Below are positions 16,411 through 27,665 of a stretch of 60,040 nt of DNA, in pieces. The notes beneath the pieces were generated by a model. That model was not told the origin of the DNA and did not search any database. It saw only the letters and a program-made list of their open reading frames with translations. A program made the translations under genes and the position numbers. Source of the stretch: Candidatus Aenigmatarchaeota archaeon (GTDB lineage: Archaea > EX4484-52). The stretch covers positions 1 through 60,040 of the forward strand of contig JAGLPV010000024.1 of assembly GCA_023137195.1 (NCBI GenBank). Direction: 5' to 3'. Each line of letters opens with the position of its first letter. Within the stretch, counting starts at the first letter, position 1.

Positions 16411-17586
16411 TTATGTCGTATAGCATGAATTTATCTTCACATAATCGTAACTCATGTCGCATCCGTATGCGGTGGCTTGTTCTGTGCCCGAGTTTAGGAT
16501 TATTGTTATGGTTGTTGTCTTTTCCTCCATAATTGATTTTGAAATTTTTTTGATGTCAAAGTCCGGGCTTTGCTGACCTTCTGTAAATACAGGAAAATCA
16601 TTGATGAATATTTGGATTTTGTTTTCTTCAAATTCTGCATCGGTATTTCCGATGGCGCAAAGAACTCTCCCGTAATTCGGGTCATTGCCGAATATTGCGC
16701 ACTTTATAAGTGTCGAATTAACGATTGCCTTTGCTATTTTTTTTGCATCTTCGGTGGTTTTTGCGTTTATTGCTTTTGCAACTATCAGCTTGGTTGCCCC
16801 TTCGCCGTCCATAGCAATCATCTTTGCAAGTTCGATGCATACTATATCAAGAGCTTTTTTGAATATGTTTTCATCAACTTTTCCTGCAATGCCATTTGCC
16901 ATAATTATTGCCATATCACTTGTCGATGTGTCCATGTCAACATTAATCATATTGAATGACTTGTTGACGCCGGAGCTAAACATATTTTGCAGATTCTTGG
17001 TGCAAATGTCTGCGTCGGTAACGATGAATGCAAGCATTGTTGCCATGTTTGGACTTATCATGCCTGAACCTTTTGCAGTGCCTGCAACTGCAAATTTTTC
17101 AGTAGTCACAGAGACTTGTTTTGTCGCTGTGTCTGTCGTAAGGATGGCATTTGCGAAATCGTCGCCTGAATCCTGGGTTTCCAGCTCGTTTTTAAGGTCC
17201 ACCAGACCATGCCTTATCTTTTCCATCGGTAGGGGTTTGCCTATAATTCCTGTTGATGCTACAAGAACCAAATCTTTACTTATTTCTAATTCATTGGCAA
17301 CAATCTCGGTCATTTCCCCTGCATTGTCTATGCCTGTCTGCCCTGTGGAAACGTTTGCAATCCCACTGTTGATTACTATTGCCTGGGCTTTGCCGTCATG
17401 AAGATGCTCTTTTGTTACATACAGAGGGGCGCCTTTTATCTTGTTCTTTGTAAATACTGCCACGGTGTTGCAGATGTTTTTTGAATACAATACTGCGATA
17501 TCTTTCTTTTTTTTCTTTATCCCTATGTGTTTTCCAATGCAGGCAAATCCTTTTACGGAATTGATTCCCTTGTTTTCTATTTCCAT
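16411..17586 (-). CDS. argJ: Glutamate N-acetyltransferase / amino-acid N-acetyltransferase
   Basis: KGSGMISPNMATMLAFIVTDADI autocleavage motif; ASTGIIGKPLPMEKI; AIFGNDPNYGRVLCAIG. Confidence 0.95.
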   Translation of the reverse strand: MEIENKGINSVKGFACIGKHIGIKKKKKDIAVLYSKNICNTVAVFTKNKIKGAPLYVTKEHLHDGKAQAIVINSGIANVSTGQTGIDNAGEMTEIVANELEISKDLVLVASTGIIGKPLPMEKIRHGLVDLKNELETQDSGDDFANAILTTDTATKQVSVTTEKFAVAGTAKGSGMISPNMATMLAFIVTDADICTKNLQNMFSSGVNKSFNMINVDMDTSTSDMAIIMANGIAGKVDENIFKKALDIVCIELAKMIAMDGEGATKLIVAKAINAKTTEDAKKIAKAIVNSTLIKCAIFGNDPNYGRVLCAIGNTDAEFEENKIQIFINDFPVFTEGQQSPDFDIKKISKSIMEEKTTTITIILNSGTEQATAYGCDMSYDYVKINSCYTT

Positions 17587-18436
17587 GTCAGCAATGTCAG
17601 CATGATGGCTTTTTGTATGTGCATCCTGTTTTCAGCCTGTTCATAGACGAGTGATTTTTCGCTCTCTATTACTTTGTCAGTAACTTCCTGTCCACGGATG
17701 GCAGGAAGGCAGTGCATGAAGAACCTGTTTCCCAAAAGAGTTTCATTTACCTGGAACTCCTTTAATGCATGCATCTTTTTTTCTTTTTTTTCTTCATCTC
17801 CCATCGACACCCATGTGTCGGTGTAAACAAAATCTGCGTTTGATACTGCTTCTTGTGGGTTTTCTGTCAAAAAATCAGGAACATAGTCCGGTTCCAGAGA
17901 TTTCGGAGCGGCGACATTTATCTTTATGCCAAGTGTTTTGGCGGCGATAATAAGCGAATTGCAGACATTGTTGCCATCCCCTATGTAGGCAATGGTCGCA
18001 TCTTCCGGGTTTTTTATGGTCTCAAATATTGTCATCATGTCCGCAAGTGCCTGGCATGGATGGAATTTATCGCAAAGTGCGTTGATTATGGGGACACTAC
18101 TTGCTTCCTGAAAAGTTGCAATCGTCTCATGGTCAAATACCCTTGCCATCATTATGTCAGCATACCTACTTAGGCATTTTACTTCGTCAGACAGGTTTGC
18201 TTTCTTTGTGTGAGTAGTAGAAGCATCCAAATATATTGCATGTCCGCCAAGCCGGGTTGCTCCTGTCTCGAAAGATACTCTTGTCCTTAACGATGATTTT
18301 TCAAACCACATTACAAGCGTTTTGTCTTTCATTGAATCCCTGTACTTTTCCGGCTCTTTCTTGATGTCTATGCCAAGGTCGATTATTTCTTTCAATTCCT
18401 GTTTTGAAAAGTCCAGGAGGTTTGGCATGTGTTTTA

Positions 18437-18440
<4 letters not shown>
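17577..18440 (-). CDS. argF: Ornithine carbamoyltransferase
   Basis: [43 protein letters not shown]. Confidence 0.95.
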
Positions 18441-19648
<1,208 letters not shown>

Positions 19649-19812
19649 TTTAATCACGTTCTTTAATAGATATATGTGGCTGTAGAGGGCTTTATATTTG
19701 ATGTCCCATATGAAACAGGGTTTTAGAAATTTGTTTTATTTGAAACAAATGCAGAAGCATAAAAACCAAAGAATTTATTAAGACAGGATTCAAATATTAT
19801 TAGGGATGAGTT

Positions 19813-20259
19813 ATGGAGGGAGAAGATAAAAATATGACGGCATATTGTGGTCTTTACTGTGGCGATTGTTTTGGATATAAAGGCGATGTTGCTGATATGG
19901 CAAGGGATTTGAGAAAGGAAATGAGAAAGCCGGAATATAAACGATTTGCAGAGTTTATTTCTAAGACTCCTTTTGGCAAAGCATATGAAAATTATGATGC
20001 CTGTTATGAAATGCTCGGTGCAATGGTAAGATTCCGGTGCAAAAGAGGATGCAAAAATGGGGGTGGTCCGCCGTTTTGCAAAATAAGGCAATGCGCACAA
20101 AAAAAAGAATATGAAGGATGCTGGGAATGCGATGAATTTGAGACCTGCAAAAAACTGGATTTTTTAAAAGATGTTCATCTTGATGCGCATATCAAAAATT
20201 TAAAAATTATCAAAAAGAAAGGAGTTAAAGAATTTGAGAAAGGTAAAAGGAATTGGTAG
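19813..20259 (+). CDS. DUF3795 Cys-rich protein
   Basis: YCGLYCGDCFGYKG..., CKRGCKNGGGPPFCKIRQCAQKKEYEGCWECDEFETC. Confidence 0.75.
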   Translation: MEGEDKNMTAYCGLYCGDCFGYKGDVADMARDLRKEMRKPEYKRFAEFISKTPFGKAYENYDACYEMLGAMVRFRCKRGCKNGGGPPFCKIRQCAQKKEYEGCWECDEFETCKKLDFLKDVHLDAHIKNLKIIKKKGVKEFEKGKRNW

Positions 20260-20265
20260 TTGTCT

Positions 20266-21612
20266 ATGGATGGGAGAATAAAGCAGTTGCTTGAAGAAGG
20301 AGAAGGACAGTTTGTTGAATTCAAGGAAAATATTGACAAGTCCCTGGCAAAGGAAATTGTTGCTTTTGCCAATGCAACGGGCGGAAAAATATACCTTGGG
20401 ATAGATGATAAAAATATTTTGAAAGGAATTGAAGTGACTAACAGGTTAAAATCACAGGTAACAGATATTGCGAAAAACTGCGACCCGAAAATACCTGTGT
20501 CTCTTGGGAAAATAGAAAATTTACTTATCATAACCGTTTTGGAAAGCGTGAACAAACCGCATCAATGCAAAGAAGGTTTTCATTTGCGGCTCGGGGCAAA
20601 TTCCCAGAAATTAACAAGGGATGAAATCATCAAATTCTGCATCAGGGAAAACAAAATAAGGTTTGATGAGCAGATTTGCAAAAATTTTGATTTTGCGGAT
20701 TTTGATGACGAAAAATTTGAATATTACCTGAAACTTGCGCGCATTTCAAATACACTTGACAAAAAAGAGTTGTTGAGAAATATTCGTGCTTTAACTGTCG
20801 AGGGAATGACCAATGCAGGTGTTTTGTTTTTCGCAAAAGAGCCATACAAATATATAATGACTTCAAGGATAAGATGCGTGCTTTTCAAGGGGAATGAAAG
20901 AGTCAGAATTCTGGATAAAAAAGAAGTTGATAAAGGAATTATCGGCAATATTGAATATGCTGTGAACTATCTGGATGAGCATGTTCCTGTAAGGTTTGAA
21001 ATTAAAGGCCTTTACAGGAAAGAGTTTCCGCAGTTTCCGCAGGATGCGTATAGGGAAGCAATTGTCAATGCTGTAATTCATAGGGATTATTTTGAAAATG
21101 GAGAAGTTGCAGTTGAAAAATCCCGGAATTTTATTTATATCAACAACCCGGGCGGGGTTGTTTCTTCGCTGTCAAAAAAGGATTTTGGAACACTAAGTTG
21201 GCCAAGAAACAGGTTGCTTGCTGATTTGCTTTCAAGAACGTATCTTATGGAAAAGGCAGGAACTGGAATCAGGAGGATAAAAGATGCGTCTTTAGAGAAT
21301 AAAAATCTTGTAGAATTTAGGGACAGGGGAACTTATTTTTTCGCTGTATTTGAAAATAAGGAAAGTCCTGATGTTTCTAAAGAAAGTTCCCAGAAAACTG
21401 TGGAGAAAACTGTGGAGAAAACTGTGGAGAAAATAATCAATGTTATAAAAGAAAATCCAAAAGTCACAGTCAAGGAACTTGTTGCAAGAACCGGTCTTTC
21501 AAGAAGAGGTGTTGAATGGAACATCTTAAAGCTAAAAGAGAAAGGTTTATTAAAAAGAATAGGACCGGATAAAGGAGGATATTGGAAAATAATTATGGAG
21601 GAGAATAAATAA
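20266..21612 (+). CDS. AlbA_2 (Schlafen-like) + HATPase_c_4 + wHTH ATP-binding regulator, full length
   Basis: EGEGQFVEFKENIDKSLAKEIVAFANATGGKIYLGIDD; EAIVNAVIHRDYFENG; MEKAGTGIRRIKDA; TVEK tandem repeats then wHTH. Confidence 0.85.
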   Translation: MDGRIKQLLEEGEGQFVEFKENIDKSLAKEIVAFANATGGKIYLGIDDKNILKGIEVTNRLKSQVTDIAKNCDPKIPVSLGKIENLLIITVLESVNKPHQCKEGFHLRLGANSQKLTRDEIIKFCIRENKIRFDEQICKNFDFADFDDEKFEYYLKLARISNTLDKKELLRNIRALTVEGMTNAGVLFFAKEPYKYIMTSRIRCVLFKGNERVRILDKKEVDKGIIGNIEYAVNYLDEHVPVRFEIKGLYRKEFPQFPQDAYREAIVNAVIHRDYFENGEVAVEKSRNFIYINNPGGVVSSLSKKDFGTLSWPRNRLLADLLSRTYLMEKAGTGIRRIKDASLENKNLVEFRDRGTYFFAVFENKESPDVSKESSQKTVEKTVEKTVEKIINVIKENPKVTVKELVARTGLSRRGVEWNILKLKEKGLLKRIGPDKGGYWKIIMEENK

Positions 21613-21615
21613 ACT

Positions 21616-22359
21616 ATGCTATACATGATAGGATTAGGAATAAGCGGAATCGGAGATATAACGCTAAAAGGAGCAGAAATGCTGGGGAAAAGCGATGCCA
21701 TTTTTATGGAAGAATACACATGCCCGCTGAACATTAAATTAAAAGACCTTGAAAAACTTACAGGGAAAAAAATCACGCTTTTGGATAGGAAAGGCGTGGA
21801 AGAAGACAATAATATATTAAAAAATGCCTCAAAAAAAGATATTGCTTTTTTGGTTGGAGGAGACCCACTGAGTGCTACAACGCATAAGGAATTGTTGATT
21901 GAAGCAAAACAAAAAAACATCAAATACACGATAATTCATTCTTCTTCAATTTTTAGTGCAGTTGCAGAATGCGGACTGGAACTCTATAATTTTGGAAAAA
22001 CTGTCAGCCTGCCGTTTTTTGCCAGGAATTTCACGCCTCAATCGCCTTATGAAAATATCGAAAAAAACAAGGCAAACAATCTTCATACTCTTCTTTTGCT
22101 TGATATTGGAATGGATGTAAAAACAGCAATAAACCAGTTGATGAAAATAGAAAAACAGATAAAACACAATCTTTTTACTAGTAAATCCATGTTGATTGCC
22201 TGTAAAAACATTGGTTCTGATGATTCAGGAATCAAGTATGACACTATTGAAAATCTTTTGAAAATGCCTTTTTCAAATAAGCAAAACACATTGTATTGCC
22301 TTGTGATTCCCGCAAAGTTGAATTTCAAGGAAAAAGAATACCTGTCTGTCGTTGTTTGA
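21616..22359 (+). CDS. dphB: Diphthine synthase (diphthamide biosynthesis methyltransferase)
   Basis: MLYMIGLGISGIGDITLKGAEMLGKSDAIFMEEYTC; LVGGDPLSATTH; YNFGKTVSLPFF. Confidence 0.93.
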   Translation: MLYMIGLGISGIGDITLKGAEMLGKSDAIFMEEYTCPLNIKLKDLEKLTGKKITLLDRKGVEEDNNILKNASKKDIAFLVGGDPLSATTHKELLIEAKQKNIKYTIIHSSSIFSAVAECGLELYNFGKTVSLPFFARNFTPQSPYENIEKNKANNLHTLLLLDIGMDVKTAINQLMKIEKQIKHNLFTSKSMLIACKNIGSDDSGIKYDTIENLLKMPFSNKQNTLYCLVIPAKLNFKEKEYLSVVV

Positions 22360-22400
22360 TAGATGAAAAGTTATATAATTATTTCATATATATAATCTAC

Positions 22401-22913
22401 ATGAGAATAAAAACAACAAAAAAAGCATTATCTCCTCTTATTGCGGCAATGCTTTTGTTCGTCATAACATTTGCTATTTCTGCAACAGTCAGCTACTGGT
22501 TTCGGGACAGTACCAATGATTATATGGTTATTGGAAATGAACAGCAAAAGATATTGGAGTCATGCACTTCGCAGATGATTAAGATAACAGATGTTCGGAT
22601 AAAGGACAATGCATATCATAATGAATCTTCTATAACTGTTTTTATAAAAAATGACGGCAGTATGGGAAACAGCACTTTTGTGGAGGCAAGGGCATTTAAT
22701 AGTGTGAATAGTACGCCATGTTTGTTGAATCTTTCCGATACTATTGTTGAGGCGGGGAAAACCACAAGTGCAGTAAATGCCAACTGCGGCAGCATCTATT
22801 TTGGAAATTCCAATAACAAGAAGTTTAATTATGTTACGGTGACAACAACCTGCGCGAAAGTCGAGGATAAATTCGGGGATTCTGCGGTGGAGATTCCAAC
22901 ATGGCTGGATTAG
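22401..22913 (+). CDS. Archaeal type IV pilin-like / DUF1628 protein
   Basis: MRIKTTKKALSPLIAAMLLFVITFAISATVSYWF class-III-signal-like N-terminus; start at 22401 preferred. Confidence 0.75.
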   Translation: MRIKTTKKALSPLIAAMLLFVITFAISATVSYWFRDSTNDYMVIGNEQQKILESCTSQMIKITDVRIKDNAYHNESSITVFIKNDGSMGNSTFVEARAFNSVNSTPCLLNLSDTIVEAGKTTSAVNANCGSIYFGNSNNKKFNYVTVTTTCAKVEDKFGDSAVEIPTWLD

Positions 22914-23434
22914 ATTACAATATCATCGGCATAATTGGTGTTGCAAGAAGCGGCAAAGATACTGTGGCGAAATACATCTCAGAAAAATATAATTATTATC
23001 ATGTTGATTTTTCAAATGATGGGCTTGAACCTCTGCTGAAAGAAAAAAACATTGCTCCTACAAAAGACAACAAAAGCAGGTTTGCTAAAGACCTGAGAAA
23101 AAAAGAAGGAATGGATGTCATTGCAAAACTCCTGTGGAAAAATATAAAACAGCAGGACAATAAAAATATCGTTGTAAGTGGTTTTAGATGTATTGAAGAA
23201 ATTGATTACTTAAGTTCAAAAGCAAAAAAAATAACATTTATCAAATTGATGGCAGATGAAAAATTTCTTTTGAAATATGGATCTGAAGCAGATTTATTGC
23301 GTAATAAAGGCGATTTAAAAAATTTTGGATTTGATAAGGTACTGAATTATCCTGCTATAAAAATAGAAAATAACGGGACAATAGATGAGTTATTTGGGAA
23401 AATAGACTCAACCCTTATCCGGATAAAAGATTAA
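22901..23434 (+). CDS. P-loop nucleotide kinase-like protein (dephospho-CoA kinase / UPF0200-like)
   Basis: IIGVARSGKDTVAKYI Walker A; VVSGFRCIEEIDYL. Confidence 0.6.
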   Translation: MAGLDYNIIGIIGVARSGKDTVAKYISEKYNYYHVDFSNDGLEPLLKEKNIAPTKDNKSRFAKDLRKKEGMDVIAKLLWKNIKQQDNKNIVVSGFRCIEEIDYLSSKAKKITFIKLMADEKFLLKYGSEADLLRNKGDLKNFGFDKVLNYPAIKIENNGTIDELFGKIDSTLIRIKD

Positions 23435-25431
23435 TCTTTCTTTTCTTTTTCTCCACAGATGGGGCATGTCCAATGTTCGCCGGGGATGTATCCATGAACA
23501 GGACAAATGCTGAATGTCGGAGTTATTGAAAAATAAGGCAGTTTATAGTTTTGGGCTACTTTTTTTACAAGCTGTTTGCACATCTCTTTATCGTTTATTC
23601 TTTCTCCCAAAAATAAATGCATAACTGTTCCTCCTGTGTATTTGCACTGCAACTCATCCTGGTGCTGGAGAGCAAAGAACATATCCTCTGTATGCTTCAC
23701 TGAAAGCTGGGATGAATTTGTGTAATATGGTTCATTCGTTCCCTGCTGTATTATATCAGGGTACTGCTTTTTGTCCACTTTTGCAAACCTGTATGTGCAT
23801 CCTTCTGCCGGGGTTGCCTCGAGATTATACATGTCTCCTGTTTCTTCCTGGAAATCAGAGAGTTTTTTTCTCATGAAATCCATGATTTCAAGCGCAAATG
23901 CCTTGCCTTTTTTTGTGGCAATGTCTTCTCCGGTGTAGTTTAAGACTGATTCGTTCATGCCAACAATACCTATTGTGCTGAAATGATTGCTCCAGTATTT
24001 TTCTGTGGATTTGAATATGTTTCTCAGGTAAAATTTTGCATATGGGTAGAGTCCTCCTTTTGTGTATTCTTCCAGGATTTTTCTTTTGATTTCAAGACTG
24101 GTTTTTGCAATGAGCATCAGATGCTCTAAATGCTCAAAGAATTCGTTTTTATTTGCGGATATGTATCCTATTCTTGGCATGTTGATTGTGACTACGCCTA
24201 TGCTTCCTGTAAGCGGGGCTGAAGCAAATAAACCACCCTGTCTTTTTCTTAGTTCCCGGTTATCCAACCTGAGCCGACAGCACATACTTCTTGCATCATC
24301 CGGCTTCATGTCGCTGTGGATAAAATTTGCAAAATATGGTGTGCCGTATTTTGCAGTCATCTCCCATAAAAAATCAAGATTTTTATTGTCCCAGTCAAAG
24401 TCTTTTGTTATATTGTATGTTGGTATTGGAAATGTAAATATTCTTCCCTTTGCATCTCCGTTGCACATGACCTCCGCAAATGCCCGGTTGAGCATATCCA
24501 TTTCATTTTGAAAGTCAGCGTATGTTTCTTTTTGCTTTTTCCCGCCGATTATTACATTTTCTTTTGCGACCAGCCCGGCAGGGGTTAAATCCATTGTGAT
24601 ATTTGTAAATGGAGTTTGGAATCCTACTCGTGTAGGTACATTGATATTGAATATGAATTCCTGCATTGCCTGCTTTACTTCATTGTAATCGAGTTTATCA
24701 TATTTTATGAATGGCGCCAGGTATGTATCAAAATTACTGAAGGCGACAGCTCCTGCCGTTTCCCCCTGGAGGGTGTAAAAGAAATTCACTACCTGTCCTA
24801 ATGCTGTCTTAAAATGCTTTGGAGGTCTGCTTTCTACTTTCCCGCAAACACCCCCGAATCCTTTCTCCAGCAAATCCTTCAATTCCCATCCACAGCAGTA
24901 TGTGGCGAGCATTCCAAGATCGTGGATGTGGAGTTCTCCTTTTGTGTGGGCTTCTCTTACTTCTTTGGGATATATTTTATTCAGCCAGTATTTTGAGATT
25001 ACAATATTTGCTATGTAATTGTTCAGTCCCTGGAGAGAAAAACCCATGTTTGAATTTTCCTTTATCATCCAGTCCATCTTTTTCAGGTATTTATTTACCA
25101 TGTCTGCAGAGTTGATTATACCCTGCATTTCTCTTACCTGCTTTCTTTGATTCCGGTACAGTATGTATGCTTTGGCAGTCTGTGCATGACCTTCTTCGAT
25201 GAGTACTTTTTCAACGCAGTCCTGTACCTGTTCGACTGTAGGCGTATCTGTACTTAAAGCTACTTTTGCATAGAACATAACCTTATCTGCAATCTCTTTT
25301 GAAAGAGCGAAGTCCTTTCCGCCAATGGATTGAGCGGATTTAAAAATAGCGCGGCTTATTTTTGATTTGTCAAAATCAACAATTTTCCCGTTTCTCTTAA
25401 TTATTTTCTTTAATTCTACCATCTTCAACAC
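23431..25431 (-). CDS. nrdD: Anaerobic ribonucleoside-triphosphate reductase, C-terminally short (no glycyl-radical segment)
   Basis: ATP-cone N-terminus; NVPTRVGFQTPFTN; YTGGTVMHLFLGERI; ICPVHGYIPGEHWTCPICGEKEKKD then stop. Confidence 0.9.
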   Translation of the reverse strand: MLKMVELKKIIKRNGKIVDFDKSKISRAIFKSAQSIGGKDFALSKEIADKVMFYAKVALSTDTPTVEQVQDCVEKVLIEEGHAQTAKAYILYRNQRKQVREMQGIINSADMVNKYLKKMDWMIKENSNMGFSLQGLNNYIANIVISKYWLNKIYPKEVREAHTKGELHIHDLGMLATYCCGWELKDLLEKGFGGVCGKVESRPPKHFKTALGQVVNFFYTLQGETAGAVAFSNFDTYLAPFIKYDKLDYNEVKQAMQEFIFNINVPTRVGFQTPFTNITMDLTPAGLVAKENVIIGGKKQKETYADFQNEMDMLNRAFAEVMCNGDAKGRIFTFPIPTYNITKDFDWDNKNLDFLWEMTAKYGTPYFANFIHSDMKPDDARSMCCRLRLDNRELRKRQGGLFASAPLTGSIGVVTINMPRIGYISANKNEFFEHLEHLMLIAKTSLEIKRKILEEYTKGGLYPYAKFYLRNIFKSTEKYWSNHFSTIGIVGMNESVLNYTGEDIATKKGKAFALEIMDFMRKKLSDFQEETGDMYNLEATPAEGCTYRFAKVDKKQYPDIIQQGTNEPYYTNSSQLSVKHTEDMFFALQHQDELQCKYTGGTVMHLFLGERINDKEMCKQLVKKVAQNYKLPYFSITPTFSICPVHGYIPGEHWTCPICGEKEKKD

Positions 25432-25550
25432 ATATTAAAAACCATATTTATCTAAAAAAAACAACTTTTAAAAACATATTGAAATTGATTTTTTATTGTA
25501 ACCAAACCACAATAAAAATGTTCGATTCAAATAGATACTCTTCTCCTGAT

Positions 25551-25895
25551 CTAAATATTGAGTTTGATTCTGTATCCTTTCTCTGTTTTCTCTACGTTAT
25601 CCATAGCAATAATAAACCAGTTTTTGTTTTTTACATGCTTGACTGCAAACAGGGATTCTGCACCGAATTGTTCTGCTGTTTTTTTCAGGTTTTCTATCTC
25701 TCTTTCCTCGAGGTAAACGATTGAATTTTTTGTTGATTTGCATTCTATGACAATGATTTTTTTGTCTTTTGCTGCAATCAGGTCTGGCTTTTTGCTCCCG
25801 GCAGACCGGATTGCAGTCCACCCGTCTTCTTCGAGTTTTGTTTTGACAGCTCTTTCGAAGGCACATCCTTTTAGATAGGCTTTATTTGCTGACAT
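25551..25895 (-). CDS. hjc: Holliday junction resolvase Hjc
   Basis: KGCAFERAVKTKLEEDGWTAIRSAGSKKPDLIAAKDKKIIVIECKSTK. Confidence 0.88.
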   Translation of the reverse strand: MSANKAYLKGCAFERAVKTKLEEDGWTAIRSAGSKKPDLIAAKDKKIIVIECKSTKNSIVYLEEREIENLKKTAEQFGAESLFAVKHVKNKNWFIIAMDNVEKTEKGYRIKLNI

Positions 25896-25900
25896 AATAA

Positions 25901-26683
25901 CTAAGGTGCATCAAATTCAACCCTATAGGTTGCCCTGCCTCTTAAGAAATCGACGGTTTTGGTATCTTCATCTCCTGTTGAAATTACTTTTGCTGTAATT
26001 GTTGCTTTGTTTATATTTGTGTTTAGGCATGTGTTTGGAGCATAAACACTTCCACCGTATTTAAGTCCGTTGTTCTGTAATTCAACATTTATCTTTATTT
26101 GTTCATTTCCAGCTCCTGTTTTGATTATCACAGGATTTGTGTTTATTGCTATCTGAACGGGTCCCTCTGTCTGGGTGAATTTCAGGTAATCTGATGGTAT
26201 TTGTCCTCTTTGTTTAAGCATCTGGTATTCTTCTTTGGACATTGACTTAATCTTTAGTATTGCTTTTGTCTGGTAATGACCGCATACTTTGGCAGTTGGT
26301 TTGTAATATATATCGAAAGGGTTGTTATTCTGGTTTGCTGTGGCAGTCCACTCCACCAATTCCTCGTTAAGGGAGGTTCCTGTGTTTTTCTTTGCATCAA
26401 GAGAATCTATTTTTTTGTTATTCAAAGGGCTGAATCCATCTTCTTTTATGCTTACTGTGATGTCATCTGCTTCTACAAGTCCTGTGTTTTTGACAACAAC
26501 ATAGACTCCTACTTCTTCCCCACCATAGGCTTCTTTCGGGGTGATTTGGAAATCTGCGATAATCAACCCGTCTATTGGATTACTCTGTTCTTTTGAACAG
26601 CCGGATGATAAGATTAAAATGAGCAATAGAGCAGAAACAAAGAGACATTTTCTAAAATTCATAGTATTATAAAAATTAAACAT
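25901..26683 (-). CDS. Lipoprotein with CARDB-like domain
   Basis: Lipobox LILSSGCSKEQ; YGGEEVGVYVVVKNTGLVEADDITVSI. Confidence 0.65.
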   Translation of the reverse strand: MFNFYNTMNFRKCLFVSALLLILILSSGCSKEQSNPIDGLIIADFQITPKEAYGGEEVGVYVVVKNTGLVEADDITVSIKEDGFSPLNNKKIDSLDAKKNTGTSLNEELVEWTATANQNNNPFDIYYKPTAKVCGHYQTKAILKIKSMSKEEYQMLKQRGQIPSDYLKFTQTEGPVQIAINTNPVIIKTGAGNEQIKINVELQNNGLKYGGSVYAPNTCLNTNINKATITAKVISTGDEDTKTVDFLRGRATYRVEFDAP

Positions 26684-26710
26684 TTATTAAGGTTTTGTTG
26701 TAATAAAATA

Positions 26711-27661
26711 ATGGATAGAACTGATGAAAATAAGCAAAATTATGATTTGGTAATTATTGGGGCTGGCTGTGCCGGTCTTACGAGTGGAATATATGCAGGA
26801 AGATACAAACTCAAGACAGCTATTATTGGTTCGTATCAGAATAGTGTGATTATCGAAGCGCACGATATTGAGAATTATCCTGGTTTTGTTTCTATAAGCG
26901 GGATGGATTTGATGAAAAAATTCAAGGAAAGCGTTGATTTGCTTGAGGTCCCGGTACTTGATGAAGAAGTGCGTTCTGTAAAAAAGGACAAGGATAAGTT
27001 CTGTATAACGACCACTGATGGTAAAAAAGAGATTTATGCTGATGCTGTTATTGTGGCATGCGGGACAAAAAAAAGAAAATTAGGTATAGATGGAGAGGAT
27101 GCATTTGGGTCCAGAGGCGTCTCTTATTGCGTGACATGTGATGCTCCTTTGTTTAATGATAAAACTACTGCGGTTATAGGGGGTTCTGATTCTGCATGCC
27201 AGGCGGCGATTCTTCTTTCAAAACATGCAAAGAAAGTGTATCTGATTCACAGGAAAGATAAGCTGAGAGGAGAGCCAATAAATGTAGAGCATGTGTTGAA
27301 AAACAAAAAAATAGAGATTATTTATGCTACTAATGTTATGAAATTCAAGGGGGCGAAAATGCTTGAGTCGATAGAGCTTGACAAGGAATATGATGGGTCT
27401 AAAGAACTTCCTCTTGATGGTGTGTTTATTGAAATTGGTACTGTTCCTTCAACATATTTCTTAGAAGGATTAAATCTTAATCTGACGAAAAATAATGAAA
27501 TAATTGTGGATAAATTTTGTAAGACAAATGCAGAAGGGGTTTATGCGGCAGGAGATATTACAGATACTCCGTTAAGGCAATTGGTGACTGCATGTGGGCA
27601 GGGGTCTATTGCAGCTCTTTCTGCTTTTAAATATATTTTGAAGAAAAAAAGGAGTCAGTAG
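26711..27661 (+). CDS. trxB: Thioredoxin reductase
   Basis: DLVIIGAGCAGLTSGIYAGRYKLKTAIIG; SYCVTCDAPLF CxxC; YAAGDITDTPLRQLVTACGQGSIAA. Confidence 0.92.
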   Translation: MDRTDENKQNYDLVIIGAGCAGLTSGIYAGRYKLKTAIIGSYQNSVIIEAHDIENYPGFVSISGMDLMKKFKESVDLLEVPVLDEEVRSVKKDKDKFCITTTDGKKEIYADAVIVACGTKKRKLGIDGEDAFGSRGVSYCVTCDAPLFNDKTTAVIGGSDSACQAAILLSKHAKKVYLIHRKDKLRGEPINVEHVLKNKKIEIIYATNVMKFKGAKMLESIELDKEYDGSKELPLDGVFIEIGTVPSTYFLEGLNLNLTKNNEIIVDKFCKTNAEGVYAAGDITDTPLRQLVTACGQGSIAALSAFKYILKKKRSQ

Positions 27662-27665
27662 TAAT

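Noticed and set aside
16685-17401. 238-aa plus-strand ORF opposite argJ
   Set aside because: Antisense shadow of a well-supported argJ; low-complexity A/S/I/F composition typical of a complementary frame.
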